Assembly (NCBI GenBank): GCA_903821905.1
Contig: CAIJMQ010000038.1
Span: 1 to 13,282, forward strand
Length of the DNA: 13,282 nucleotides
Direction: 5' to 3'
Origin: an uncultured bacterium
GTDB lineage: Bacteria > CAIJMQ01
The translations under genes and the position numbers were made by a program. Below the pieces are notes generated by a model, which worked only from the letters and a program-made list of their open reading frames with translations, ran no database searches and was not told where the DNA came from. Below, one piece after another: positions 1 through 7,844 of the stretch (positions are counted from its first letter, which is position 1; the number at the start of each line of letters is the position of its first letter).

Positions 1-937
1 TACCAACAGCTTTTTCTATTTCAACTCCCATTGAAGACGCAATAGCTAAAGAAGCCAGAACATTATATATATTCCCTCTGCCGAGAAACGGAAGTTTTAT
101 TTTTACCTCCCCATTTAAATAAAAAGATGCTCTCCCTAACGAATCAAAATTTATTTTTTCTGCACGGAAATCACTTTCTTTATTCGTGCCAAAAGTAACT
201 ATTTCCCCTTTTATTTGGGAAGCAAAATATGGAAAAAATTTATCATCTCGATTCAATATTACAATTTTAACTCTTGCATATGACTGGAAAATTTCCGCTT
301 TAGCTTTTGCAACATCCTTCAAAGAATTAAAAAATCCAATATGTGCTTTCCCAATATTCGTTATAACTGCTATATGGGGTTGGGCCATATCCGTCAATCT
401 TCTAATTTCTCCCAGATGTGACATGCCCATTTCAACTACTATTACTTTATATCTGTGTGTAAGATTAAATAGAGTAAGAGGTAATCCTATAAGATTATTG
501 TAATTAGATAGCGTTTTTAGAACTTTAAATTTTGATGATAGCATCGATGATGTTATTTCTTTTGTAGTTGTTTTTCCGCAACTTCCCGTAATAGCAACTA
601 GTGGTATTTTGAATTTTCCTCTGTAATACTTAGCAATATCTCCCAAAGTTTTGAGTGTATCGGGAACTTGAATAATTAAATGGTGATTGGCTTTTAGCTT
701 TTTATTTTTAGTTTTCAATACGATTGCTCCGACAGCACCTTTTTTAAAAGCATCCAGAATAAAATTATTACCGTTGAATCTGTCGCCCTTAAGAGCAACA
801 AATAATTCGCCTTTTTTTAATTTTCTTGAGTCTGTGGAGATTCCAGCTATCATAACGTCAAGATTAAAATCTTTGTATTTCGGGCAAAGTGTTTTTTCCC
901 CTGTTAATTTTATTATTTCAGCAAGTTTTAGTTCCAT
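1..937 (-). CDS. murF: MurF, UDP-MurNAc-tripeptide:D-Ala-D-Ala ligase (partial, C-terminus off the window)
   Basis: This cytoplasmic Mur ligase adds D-Ala-D-Ala to UDP-MurNAc-tripeptide, using ATP, in the last soluble step of peptidoglycan precursor synthesis. I translated it by hand from ATG at 937; the frame is open to the left edge, giving about 312 of the roughly 450 residues usual for the family. Visible are the N-terminal substrate domain (GISTDSR at 32-38, FVALKGDRFNG at 46-56), the P-loop ITGSCGKTT (116-124), the SNYNNLIGLPLTL segment (144-156), VEMGMSHLGEI (168-178), TNIGKAHIGFF (193-203) and KAKAEIF with the likely carbamylated Lys213. The C-terminal domain is missing only because the window ends. 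The start overlaps the end of murE by 20 bp, and AAGGA lies 7 bases upstream inside murE, so translation is probably coupled. The order murE-murF and the single-D-Ala-D-Ala-type motifs separate it from MurC, MurD and MurE. Confidence 0.95.
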   Translation of the reverse strand, partial: MELKLAEIIKLTGEKTLCPKYKDFNLDVMIAGISTDSRKLKKGELFVALKGDRFNGNNFILDAFKKGAVGAIVLKTKNKKLKANHHLIIQVPDTLKTLGDIAKYYRGKFKIPLVAITGSCGKTTTKEITSSMLSSKFKVLKTLSNYNNLIGLPLTLFNLTHRYKVIVVEMGMSHLGEIRRLTDMAQPHIAVITNIGKAHIGFFNSLKDVAKAKAEIFQSYARVKIVILNRDDKFFPYFASQIKGEIVTFGTNKESDFRAEKINFDSLGRASFYLNGEVKIKLPFLGRGNIYNVLASLAIASSMGVEIEKAVG

Positions 938-2384
938 TAAGAATTCCTTTTAAAATTTCGATATCGCTGAAAGGGATAACTGTATCCTTTAAAATCTGAT
1001 AATTCTCATGCCCTTTACCTGCGATAAGTAAAACATCTCCGGTTCTTAACATTTTGATACCCTGCATAATGGCTTTTTCTCTGTCATGTTCTACACACCA
1101 GTTATTCCCAATAAGTCCTTTCTTTATATCTTCAATGATCATTAATGGTTCTTCAGAACGAGGATTATCCGAAGTTACAATAGTATAATCAGACATTTCT
1201 GATGATATTTTCCCCATAATAGGTCTTTTACCTCTATCCCTTTCTCCTCCACATCCAAATAGTGTTATCAATTTGCCTTTTGTAAGTTCCCTGGTAGTGC
1301 TAATTACTTTCTCCAAAGCATCAGGCGTATGAGCATAATCTACTATAGCCGTTATCCCATTCTTTTTGAAAACTTGGAAACGACCTATTACTTGACCAGT
1401 ATTGGAGATACTTTCAATAATTTTATCTATATTAAATCCATCCATACCAGCCCAAGATATACTGGCAAGAATATTATAGAGATTAAAATTACCAACTAAT
1501 GGAACTTCCACCTTACCTTTATACCAAGGTGAATTGAGATTAAAAGTTATACCATCCCAATTGAATTTTACTTCTGAAGCATAAATATCGTTTGTATTTT
1601 TTAAGCCGTAGAATATACAAGGTAAATTGGGTAGAGAAAAACTTCTTAAAGTCTCATCGTCACCATTCATAACTAAGAATTTTTTATCTTTTTTACTTAA
1701 GACAAGTAATTCTATTAACCTTTTTTTCGCCGAAATGTAATTAGAACCAGTAGAATGATAATCAAGGTGGTCTCTAGTAATATTGGTGAAAACACATGAA
1801 TCGAATTGTATTGCGTCTGCCCTCTTTTGTGCAAGAGAATGAGAAGATACTTCCATTACTACAGTTTTTACTTTATCCGCCTGCATTTTACTGAAAAATT
1901 CACTTAAAAAAAGAGGAGGTGGAGTAGTATGAGAAGATGGGATAACTCTTCCCCCCCAAGAATAATCAATTGTTCCTATTCTGCCAGTTTTGAACCCATG
2001 AGTTTTAAGTATATTCTCTATGATATAGGAAACAGTAGTTTTCCCATTTGTTCCCGTAATTCCGATCATTTCCATATTATTAGTGGGATTATCATAAAAA
2101 TTGTCTGCTATTTTAGCGAGAGCTTCTTGTGTATCTTGTACATAAATGTATGTTATCCCATTAATAGGGAGATTGAATTTTGTATCTATTACAACCGCTA
2201 TTGCACCTTTTTGAATTACTTGATGGACAAAATCATGCCCGTCATGTGTATTACCTCTTAACGCCACAAACATATAGTCTTTCTTTGTTTCTGCAGAAGA
2301 GGATGATATTGCTTTAATTTTGATATCTCTTGCACCAACTATTTTTTCAATAGGTATATCTTTCAGAAGTCTATTTAGTTGCAT
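918..2384 (-). CDS. murE: MurE, UDP-MurNAc-L-Ala-D-Glu:meso-diaminopimelate ligase
   Basis: This cytoplasmic ATP-dependent ligase adds the third stem-peptide residue to UDP-MurNAc-L-Ala-D-Glu. The 488 residues are full length for the family. They show the N-terminal uridine-binding domain (SSSSAETKKDYMFVALRG, 27-44), the P-loop GITGTNGKTT (108-117), EVSSHSL (178-184), FTNITRDHLDYH (199-210), YISAK with the likely carbamylated Lys220, DYAHTPDAL (349-357), FGCGGERDRGKRP (376-388) and GKGHE (456-460). The specificity motif DNPR (406-409) is the one found in meso-diaminopimelate-adding enzymes; lysine-adding enzymes differ here. The ATG start overlaps the 3' end of ftsI by 14 bp and has a modest AAGAGA element upstream. 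A run of seven G in the coding strand (plus-strand 1951-1957) encodes part of SWGG and is a possible slippage site, but the frame is intact. Confidence 0.97.
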   Translation of the reverse strand: MQLNRLLKDIPIEKIVGARDIKIKAISSSSAETKKDYMFVALRGNTHDGHDFVHQVIQKGAIAVVIDTKFNLPINGITYIYVQDTQEALAKIADNFYDNPTNNMEMIGITGTNGKTTVSYIIENILKTHGFKTGRIGTIDYSWGGRVIPSSHTTPPPLFLSEFFSKMQADKVKTVVMEVSSHSLAQKRADAIQFDSCVFTNITRDHLDYHSTGSNYISAKKRLIELLVLSKKDKKFLVMNGDDETLRSFSLPNLPCIFYGLKNTNDIYASEVKFNWDGITFNLNSPWYKGKVEVPLVGNFNLYNILASISWAGMDGFNIDKIIESISNTGQVIGRFQVFKKNGITAIVDYAHTPDALEKVISTTRELTKGKLITLFGCGGERDRGKRPIMGKISSEMSDYTIVTSDNPRSEEPLMIIEDIKKGLIGNNWCVEHDREKAIMQGIKMLRTGDVLLIAGKGHENYQILKDTVIPFSDIEILKGILNGTKTC

Positions 2385-4074
2385 AGTAAATCTCTTTTTT
2401 ATCTTGTTGTGGTGGAATTTCTAAGTACCTTAAAGTTTTTTCCACTATATTTCTAAAAGAAGGAGCAGCTACCTGTGCACCATAATAAGCACCATGAGGT
2501 TCATCCACCATTAATAAAACTACTACCTTAGGATCATAGGCAGGCGCATATCCCACAAAAGAAGATATAAATTTAGCATGGGAATATCCTTCTCCAGGAA
2601 TATATTTCTGAGAAGTTCCGGTTTTCCCAGCAATACTATAACCTTTTATAATTGCTGGTTGCCCAGTTCCATTTTCTACAACATCAATAAGTAAACTTGT
2701 CAAGAGTTTTGCACAATCTTCAGAAATTACTCTTCTTTTTATAGTCGGATAGTTTTTCTTTATAATTGTTCCTTTTTCATTTACAATTTCATCTACGATA
2801 AATGGTTTCATAAGTACACCGCCATTTGCCACAGCGGCCACCGCTGATACCATTTGTATTGACGTAACACCTATTTCTTGACCATAGGGTATTGAGCCTA
2901 TAGATAATCCTGACCATTCACTAACATCTCGTAACAATCCATTCGCCTCTCCTTTTAAATCTACCCCTGTTTTTTCTCCAAACCCAAATTTTTTGATATA
3001 TTGATACAATTTCTTTTCCCCTAATTTCTGACCAACTTTTGTAAAAGCGATATTGGAAGAATATGATAAAGCTTCTTTAAAAGTCAGCCATCCATATGAA
3101 TGAGTATCATGAATAGTGCGTCCAGCTACTCTATAGTCACCATTCTCACAGAATATTTTATCCTTAGGAGAAATTATCTTTTCCTCCAATGCTGCAGAAG
3201 CAGTAATTATTTTAAATATAGAACCTGGTTCGTAAAGGTCTGCAATATCTCTATTGCGAAAATCAGATGTAGAAAATTCCCTAAATTTATTAGGATCGTA
3301 GGAAGGATTATTTGCCATCGCAAGAATCTTCCCTGTTTTTGGTTCCAAGACAATAGCAACAATTGTTTGGGGATCAAATTTTTGTTGGATTTCTTCTACT
3401 TCCTTTTCTACAATGTACTGTATAATTTTGTCAATTGTAAGATGGATATCGTATCCTGGCTCAAGATTAGATGTCTCTTCTCTCAATGTATAAAGAATAT
3501 TCCCCCTTGCATCTCTTTCTACCAACTTAAATCCAGATTTTCCTTGTAGATAATCTTCATAATCTCGTTCTATGCCTTCCAATCCATGATCTGTTCCAAC
3601 AAATCCCAGAACATTAGAGGCTAATTTCCCACAGGGATAAATCCGGTTTTTATTCTCTTCCCACTCTATGCCTTTTATTAGATTCTTCTTTATTGAGCTT
3701 AGGGTTTCTTCGTTAGCAGAACGATTAAGATATATAAAATTTGCACCTCCATCAATCTTTTCCTCTACTAAAGACCAGTCTTCTTGTCCTGCAATAGTAA
3801 AGAGTTCCCTTAATTTTTCCTTATCAATAACGTTACATGTTCTTCTCCAAAAAATTTCATAAGAAGGAATATTTAAAGCCAGAGGATTGCCATTTCTATC
3901 AAAAATCCCACCCCTTTTAGCTTGTATTTTTATGGTGGTATTATGAAGGTTATTCGCGTCTTGAGCAAAATTATTCCCATTGACTATTTGAAGGACAACC
4001 AATCTCAATATAAGAGAAAGAAGAGTACCTATAATGATAATAACGACAAAATATAGCTTTCTTTGATTAATCAT
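2371..4074 (-). CDS. ftsI: Class B penicillin-binding protein, FtsI/PBP3-type septal transpeptidase
   Basis: This is probably the septum-specific D,D-transpeptidase that cross-links peptidoglycan with FtsW, anchored in the inner membrane with its catalytic domain outside. The 567 residues begin with a short cytoplasmic tail and one membrane segment (about 7-31), then the dimerisation domain with RGGIFDRNG (54-62) and the transpeptidase domain (about 235-550). All three active-site motifs are present: S285-I-F-K288 (most relatives have STFK, so Ile is a small variation), S339-S-N341 and K484-T-G486. No PASTA repeats follow the catalytic domain, so it resembles Gram-negative FtsI more than SpoVD or PBP2x. 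It overlaps ftsL by 8 bp and murE by 14 bp. No clear Shine-Dalgarno precedes the ATG, which fits coupling from ftsL. The position between ftsL and murE is the classical place for ftsI. Confidence 0.93.
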   Translation of the reverse strand: MINQRKLYFVVIIIIGTLLSLILRLVVLQIVNGNNFAQDANNLHNTTIKIQAKRGGIFDRNGNPLALNIPSYEIFWRRTCNVIDKEKLRELFTIAGQEDWSLVEEKIDGGANFIYLNRSANEETLSSIKKNLIKGIEWEENKNRIYPCGKLASNVLGFVGTDHGLEGIERDYEDYLQGKSGFKLVERDARGNILYTLREETSNLEPGYDIHLTIDKIIQYIVEKEVEEIQQKFDPQTIVAIVLEPKTGKILAMANNPSYDPNKFREFSTSDFRNRDIADLYEPGSIFKIITASAALEEKIISPKDKIFCENGDYRVAGRTIHDTHSYGWLTFKEALSYSSNIAFTKVGQKLGEKKLYQYIKKFGFGEKTGVDLKGEANGLLRDVSEWSGLSIGSIPYGQEIGVTSIQMVSAVAAVANGGVLMKPFIVDEIVNEKGTIIKKNYPTIKRRVISEDCAKLLTSLLIDVVENGTGQPAIIKGYSIAGKTGTSQKYIPGEGYSHAKFISSFVGYAPAYDPKVVVLLMVDEPHGAYYGAQVAAPSFRNIVEKTLRYLEIPPQQDKKEIYYATK

Positions 4075-4372
4075 TTTTTTTGTATTGAATTTCCCTAACC
4101 TGCCAATTCTTAGGATAACTCATGCCAAAACGGATGGCTTCTTTCTCTATTTTAGAAGGTGACTTTAGGGATTCTAATTCTCTTTTAAAGTTTTCATTAT
4201 CTTTTAAAAGTTGTTTCTCTTCGCTTCCCTTTTTCATGTTTTCATATTTCAAATTGTCTGTAAGTACACGTATGTGAACAAGAAGTAAAGCAACTATTAA
4301 GACACAGCTCGTTATAACGAAGGTTTTAACATTTGCCTTAAGATTTATTTTTTTCTTTACAACTTTCCTCAT
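4067..4372 (-). CDS. ftsL: FtsL-like cell division protein (small bitopic coiled-coil protein)
   Basis: FtsL is a small divisome protein that acts with FtsB/DivIC and FtsQ to activate the FtsWI septal synthase. The family has little sequence conservation, so the call rests on architecture and position. The 101 residues have a Lys/Arg-rich cytoplasmic N-terminus (1-15), one membrane helix (about 17-35) and a charged, heptad-like coiled coil (about 38-70). A C-terminal segment around SPSKIEKEAIRFGMSYP (72-88) resembles the 'iE..A...gm..p' region common in FtsL/DivIC proteins. It sits 29 bp after rsmH and overlaps ftsI by 8 bp, exactly where ftsL is found in most dcw clusters. No strong ribosome binding site is seen before the ATG. 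Confidence 0.82.
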   Translation of the reverse strand: MRKVVKKKINLKANVKTFVITSCVLIVALLLVHIRVLTDNLKYENMKKGSEEKQLLKDNENFKRELESLKSPSKIEKEAIRFGMSYPKNWQVREIQYKKND

Positions 4373-4401
4373 ATTTTTTATCTCATCAATTAGAAAATCT
4401 A

Positions 4402-5352
4402 TCAGTTATAGTTCTCAAACCTCTTATTAGATTCCAAAACAAAGTTTATTTTTTCTGCCACTCTCAGTTTGGCTGAACGTGAGCGTGGATTTTTAAATAT
4501 TTCCTCAGGAGATGACCTGATTGGTTTTTTTGTAATAATTTTCAATATCCCATTCTCTTTTGCTGCCCTGAAACCCCATTTAACTAATCTATCTTCCAGA
4601 GAATGATATGATATTGCACAAACTTTTCCTTTCTCTTTTAAAAAGTTCGGAATCTGGGGTAATATTTTCTCTATAGATTCTATTTCTCTGTTTACAGCAA
4701 TTCTGAATGCCTGAAATGTCCTCGTTGCAGGATCTATCTTCCCTTTTCCTCTGCCTAGGGTTTTACTTGCCAGTTCAGATAATTCAAAAGTAGTGTTAAT
4801 TCTTTTTTCTTCACGTTTTCTGACTATGTTTCTAGCTATCAATGAAGCTCTTCTTTCCTCTCCAAAATCTTTCAGTATTCTGCAAAGTTCAAGATATGGA
4901 GCTTGATTTATTAATTCTTCGCATGTCAACGGAGAAGATACATCAAACCGCATATCTAAAGGTCCATTGTTTTTGAAAGAAAATCCCCTAGATAAATCTT
5001 CAATCTGCAATGAAGATACCCCAAAATCGAATAGTATCCCTTCTACTTTGTCAATCTTAAGTCTTTTAAGATGAAAAGAGAGATTAAGAAAATCACTATT
5101 TATTAATATAAAATTTCTACTTATCCTCGAAAGCCTTTCTTCCGCTATATTCAAAGCTTTCTTGTCTTTATCTAATCCGATAAGCAAACCTGTTTCACCA
5201 ATATTTTCTAATATCGCTTCAGAGTGTCCCCCTTCCCCAATAGTGCAATCTATATAAATACCATCTTTTTTTAATGATAAGTGCTGAAGAACTTCATCGA
5301 GCAAAACAGGAACATGAAAAACTTTTGGACAGCCTGGGATTTGAGTAATCAT
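4402..5352 (-). CDS. rsmH: RsmH (MraW), 16S rRNA m4C1402 methyltransferase
   Basis: RsmH uses S-adenosylmethionine to N4-methylate C1402 of 16S rRNA in the ribosomal P site. At 316 residues it is the normal family length. Recognisable blocks, in order, are HVPVLLDEV (13-21), the SAM-binding loop DCTIGEGGHSEAIL (35-48), FDFGVSSLQ (108-116), SRGFSF with PLDMRFD (121-137), FQAFRIAVNREI (213-224), ISYHSLEDRLVK (247-258) and the basic C-terminal signature NPRSRSAKLRVAEK (288-301). The gene lies 16 bp after mraZ and 29 bp before ftsL, the usual second place in the dcw operon. The ATG used has no good Shine-Dalgarno, but the conserved N-terminal block follows within 13 residues, so the start cannot be far off. 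Confidence 0.97.
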   Translation of the reverse strand: MITQIPGCPKVFHVPVLLDEVLQHLSLKKDGIYIDCTIGEGGHSEAILENIGETGLLIGLDKDKKALNIAEERLSRISRNFILINSDFLNLSFHLKRLKIDKVEGILFDFGVSSLQIEDLSRGFSFKNNGPLDMRFDVSSPLTCEELINQAPYLELCRILKDFGEERRASLIARNIVRKREEKRINTTFELSELASKTLGRGKGKIDPATRTFQAFRIAVNREIESIEKILPQIPNFLKEKGKVCAISYHSLEDRLVKWGFRAAKENGILKIITKKPIRSSPEEIFKNPRSRSAKLRVAEKINFVLESNKRFENYN

Positions 5353-5368
5353 TGTTTTTTTACTTATA

Positions 5369-5824
5369 CTAAATTCGGAATTCTTCTAATTTTGCAGCTA
5401 TATCATCAACTTTATCTTCTGTATTTTTGAAATAATTCTCCCATTTTTGCTTTGCCCATACTTCTATCCGATTTGAAACCCCAATGATTACAACTTCTTT
5501 GTTAATCCCTGCATACTCTTTTAAAGAAGGGGGGAAAGGAATTCTTCCCTGCGTATCTACAATACACAAGGAAGCACCCGAAAAGAGATGACGTGTAAAT
5601 GAGCGAGCATCCCGGGCAGTAATTGGCAAAGACTTAGCTTTATCTTCTAAGTTCTGCCACTCCCCTTGCGGAAAAAGAAAAAGACATCCATCAAGTCCTC
5701 TTGAGAGAACAAGTTTTTCTCCCTTCTTAAATGCCTTTCTGAGTTTTGCTGGAATAAAAAGTCGATTCTTCTCATCAAGAGTATGGCAATACTCCCCATA
5801 AAGGTGTTTAGTATTTTTCCCCAC
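5369..5824 (-). CDS. mraZ: MraZ, SpoVT/AbrB-fold transcriptional regulator of the dcw cluster
   Basis: MraZ is a DNA-binding regulator of its own operon, built of two tandem SpoVT/AbrB-like half-domains that assemble into rings. The first half shows GEYCHTLDEKNRLFIPAKLR and the second shows VDTQGRIPFPPSL followed by IIGVSNRIEVW, each with the family's D-x-x-x-R-(I/L) pattern. I start it at GTG 5824 (151 residues). A GGAG element lies 9 bases upstream of that GTG, and the conserved GEY block follows soon after, as in relatives that begin close to 'MFxGEY'. An in-frame GTG at 5839 would give 156 residues, but it falls at the predicted transcription start of the promoter at 5846-5873, so it would need leaderless initiation. 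It is first in the cluster and is very probably autoregulated through the TGGSG repeats at its 5' end. Confidence 0.93.
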   Translation of the reverse strand: MGKNTKHLYGEYCHTLDEKNRLFIPAKLRKAFKKGEKLVLSRGLDGCLFLFPQGEWQNLEDKAKSLPITARDARSFTRHLFSGASLCIVDTQGRIPFPPSLKEYAGINKEVVIIGVSNRIEVWAKQKWENYFKNTEDKVDDIAAKLEEFRI

Positions 5825-5843
5825 TTTCCCCCACTCCACGCCA
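5819..5843 (-). promoter_or_regulatory. Putative MraZ operator: three TGGSG direct repeats with 5-bp spacers
   Basis: On the minus strand TGGCG (5843-5839), TGGGG (5833-5829) and TGGGG (5823-5819) occur with exactly 5 bases between them, a 10-bp period on one face of the helix. MraZ proteins of E. coli are known to bind TGGGN repeats separated by 5 bases upstream of mraZ. The repeats start 2 bp after the -10 box and run over the transcription start to the mraZ start codon, a position suited to repression. That MraZ binds here is an inference from the pattern and its place. Confidence 0.75.
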
Positions 5844-5845
5844 CA

Positions 5846-5873
5846 ATTATAGTCTATCTTTAAAATCTGTCAA
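5846..5873 (-). promoter_or_regulatory. Consensus sigma-70-type promoter of the mraZ/dcw operon
   Basis: The minus strand carries a perfect -35 hexamer TTGACA (5873-5868), a 16-bp spacer and a perfect -10 hexamer TATAAT (5851-5846). The predicted transcription start is near 5839, about 15 bases before the chosen mraZ GTG. Such a strong core promoter next to operator-like repeats suggests that control is by repression. Confidence 0.85.
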
Positions 5874-5916
5874 GTATTGAAATTTTCCCCTTGCAATAGC
5901 TTTAAAAATTTTTTGG

Positions 5917-5945
5917 ATTGTACACAATATATAGAGGAAAAACAA
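5917..5945 (-). promoter_or_regulatory. Possible second, upstream mraZ promoter
   Basis: On the minus strand TTGTTT (5945-5940) is followed after 17 bp by TACAAT (5922-5917). Both hexamers are imperfect, but the spacing is ideal, and the site lies 44 bp upstream of the strong promoter. It could give a second transcript start for the dcw operon; in AT-rich DNA a chance match is possible. Confidence 0.35.
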
Positions 5946-5996
5946 GTCCATACCTCAACCTGATGGGGGGGGATTCTCCGCTAAAACTTATTGCTT

Positions 5997-6791
5997 TTAT
6001 TTTTGATATTCTTTTGGGTGTGGCACTACTATTACATAAGGTTTATTAGAAATTGGATTTTTTTGCACTACTAGAAGCGTATTATAAACTTCCTCCAGAA
6101 TTTGATATGTCAGGACTTTCTCGGGGCTATCAATCGAATGAACTCTTCCGTCTTTTAGAAGCAACAACCTATCACAATATTCACTCGCAAGATTAAGATC
6201 ATGAAAGATGGCTATAATTGTTAAGAAGTTATCCCTGTTTAATTGCCTTAATAAATCTAAAAGTCTAATTTGATGTCCTATATCTAAATGAGACGTTGGT
6301 TCATCTAATAAGAGGAGTTGTGGTTTTTGAGCTAAAGCACGTGCTATCGCAACACGTTGAATTTCCCCACCACTTAAATTACTAATAGCCCTTTCCTTTA
6401 GTTCAAATGTTTCAGTTAATCTCATCACATCTCGAGTAATTTCTTCATCAAGCGGAGTCTCTAGGAACTGAAATGTTTTCCTATGGGGAATCCTACCAAG
6501 GGAAACAAATTCTTCTACACTCATATCAAATTCCATGTTAAAAGTTTGAGGAACTACAGCAATTTTTTTAGCAATATCTTGAAAATTCATCTCGCCAATA
6601 TTTTCCCCATCCAGAATAATTTCACCTCTTACAGGTCGAATAAGTTTAGTTATCGTTTTAATTAGAGTTGTCTTCCCGGAACCATTAGGCCCAACAATCC
6701 CTAAGAATTCATTTCCCTTAACTTCAAAACTAATATTTTTTATAGTAAATCCCGATGGATAACCGCAAACAAGATTCTTTATCTTAAGCAT
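5997..6791 (-). CDS. btuD: ABC transporter ATPase, BtuD/FecE type (corrinoid import)
   Basis: This is the cytoplasmic ATPase that powers the type II importer formed with the permease just upstream. The 264 residues contain every catalytic element: Walker A GPNGSGKT (34-41), Q-loop Gln82 in VPQTF, the ABC signature LSGGE (139-143), Walker B LLLLDEP (159-165), a D-loop SHLD (167-170) and the switch His197 in IFHDLN. About 20 residues beyond the core (240-264) form a family-typical tail. It is the last gene of the operon, 9 bp after the permease. Sequence alone cannot tell cobalamin from haem or siderophore importers in this family; the upstream cobalamin riboswitch and the corrinoid-dependent methyltransferase genes favour cobalamin or a related corrinoid. 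Confidence 0.88.
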   Translation of the reverse strand: MLKIKNLVCGYPSGFTIKNISFEVKGNEFLGIVGPNGSGKTTLIKTITKLIRPVRGEIILDGENIGEMNFQDIAKKIAVVPQTFNMEFDMSVEEFVSLGRIPHRKTFQFLETPLDEEITRDVMRLTETFELKERAISNLSGGEIQRVAIARALAQKPQLLLLDEPTSHLDIGHQIRLLDLLRQLNRDNFLTIIAIFHDLNLASEYCDRLLLLKDGRVHSIDSPEKVLTYQILEEVYNTLLVVQKNPISNKPYVIVVPHPKEYQK

Positions 6792-6800
6792 ATTTCTCTC

Positions 6801-7844
6801 TCACTTAAACAGCAATCTTCTCTTGAGTATAGTATAAATAAAAAGAACTCCCCCAAGAATTCCTGTAATTACTCCTACAGGTAATTCCAATGGTGCAATA
6901 ACTGTTCTTGCCAGCAGGTCGCAAAAAATCAGGAAACCTCCACCTAGAAGAAAAGAAGAAACATTGAGTATACGATAGTCATTCCCAACAAACATCCTCA
7001 TAAGATGAGGGACCAAAAGCCCTACAAATCCTATTATCCCAGCAACAGATACGCAAAGCCCCGTCAAAATAGACGCTAGAATAAAAAGCAACTTTTTGGT
7101 TCTCTCTAAATTTACCCCTAAATGTATAGCTTCCTCTTCCCCTAAAAGTAGTGCTTTAAGATCGAAACAGAAAAAATAAGAAACAATCAGACCCAAAATA
7201 GATATAATAACTGTCCACCAAATTAAATTTGTATTGGGTTCTTCCAAAGAACCCATCATCCAGAAGACAATACCTTGTAAATTTTCAGTTTTAGAAATAG
7301 CCATAATAAGCATAAGAACGGAAGAACATATAAAACTTATCATTACTCCGCAAAGAAGAAGTTCATGCATCTCGAGGATTTTCTTTTTTATACTTAAAAA
7401 ATATAAAACTATAATTACAACACCAGCTCCTAAAAATCCAGACATAGGCATAGATATCACCCCGAAAATTTTCGCTATCCTGAATACAATATTCAAAGCT
7501 ACACCCAATGCTGCACCACCAGAAATTCCAAGAGTATATGGCTCAACCAAAGGATTTCGAAAAATTCCTTGTAGAATTACGCCTGTAAGAGATAGAGCTC
7601 CACCCACAGCAAAACCAAGCAGTATTCGCGGCAGACGAATATTGAAAAGGATAGAATATTCGGGTGTGTTTCTAGCGGAAATAACTGATATTATCTTTTC
7701 AAAGAAAAATCCACCTGAGCCTATGCAAAATGAAAGAAAACTAACTACAAAAACAAAGATTAATAAAATACATATTATGCTAAACCAGCGTATTAATCTC
7801 TTATTCCGATTTTCAGAAGGCTTTTTAGTTTTTGATGTGTTCAT
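6801..7844 (-). CDS. btuC: FecCD/BtuC-family ABC importer permease (corrinoid import)
   Basis: This inner-membrane permease probably forms a homodimer that moves corrinoid into the cytoplasm. The 347 residues are rich in hydrophobic helices, about ten as in BtuC, after a basic N-terminal tail (1-18). Family blocks are RLPR (70-73), LQGIFRNPLVEPYTLGISGG (91-110), GEEEAIHLGV (235-244), which forms the coupling region that meets the ATPase, GIIGFVGLLVPHLMR (269-283) and ELPVGVITGILGG (320-332). The start overlaps the 3' end of the binding-protein gene by 20 bp, which suggests translational coupling, and the ATPase follows after 9 bp. The riboswitch and the metH-like genes of the same operon support corrinoid over iron-siderophore as the cargo, though the fold is shared by both groups. 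Confidence 0.88.
   Translation of the reverse strand: MNTSKTKKPSENRNKRLIRWFSIICILLIFVFVVSFLSFCIGSGGFFFEKIISVISARNTPEYSILFNIRLPRILLGFAVGGALSLTGVILQGIFRNPLVEPYTLGISGGAALGVALNIVFRIAKIFGVISMPMSGFLGAGVVIIVLYFLSIKKKILEMHELLLCGVMISFICSSVLMLIMAISKTENLQGIVFWMMGSLEEPNTNLIWWTVIISILGLIVSYFFCFDLKALLLGEEEAIHLGVNLERTKKLLFILASILTGLCVSVAGIIGFVGLLVPHLMRMFVGNDYRILNVSSFLLGGGFLIFCDLLARTVIAPLELPVGVITGILGGVLFIYTILKRRLLFK

Noticed and set aside
3100-3549. A 149-residue plus-strand open frame inside ftsI
   Set aside because: It is antisense to the transpeptidase core with no family resemblance and no start signals.
5647-5844. A 65-residue minus-strand frame starting at ATG 5844 over the 5' end of mraZ
   Set aside because: It is in another frame than mraZ, its ATG would lie upstream of the predicted transcription start, and it has no recognisable features.
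5965-5972. A run of eight G after btuD, and a run of seven C at 1951-1957 within murE, as phase-variation tracts
   Set aside because: The first is intergenic and outside the promoter core. The second leaves murE, an essential gene, in frame. Neither fits a phase-variable switch.
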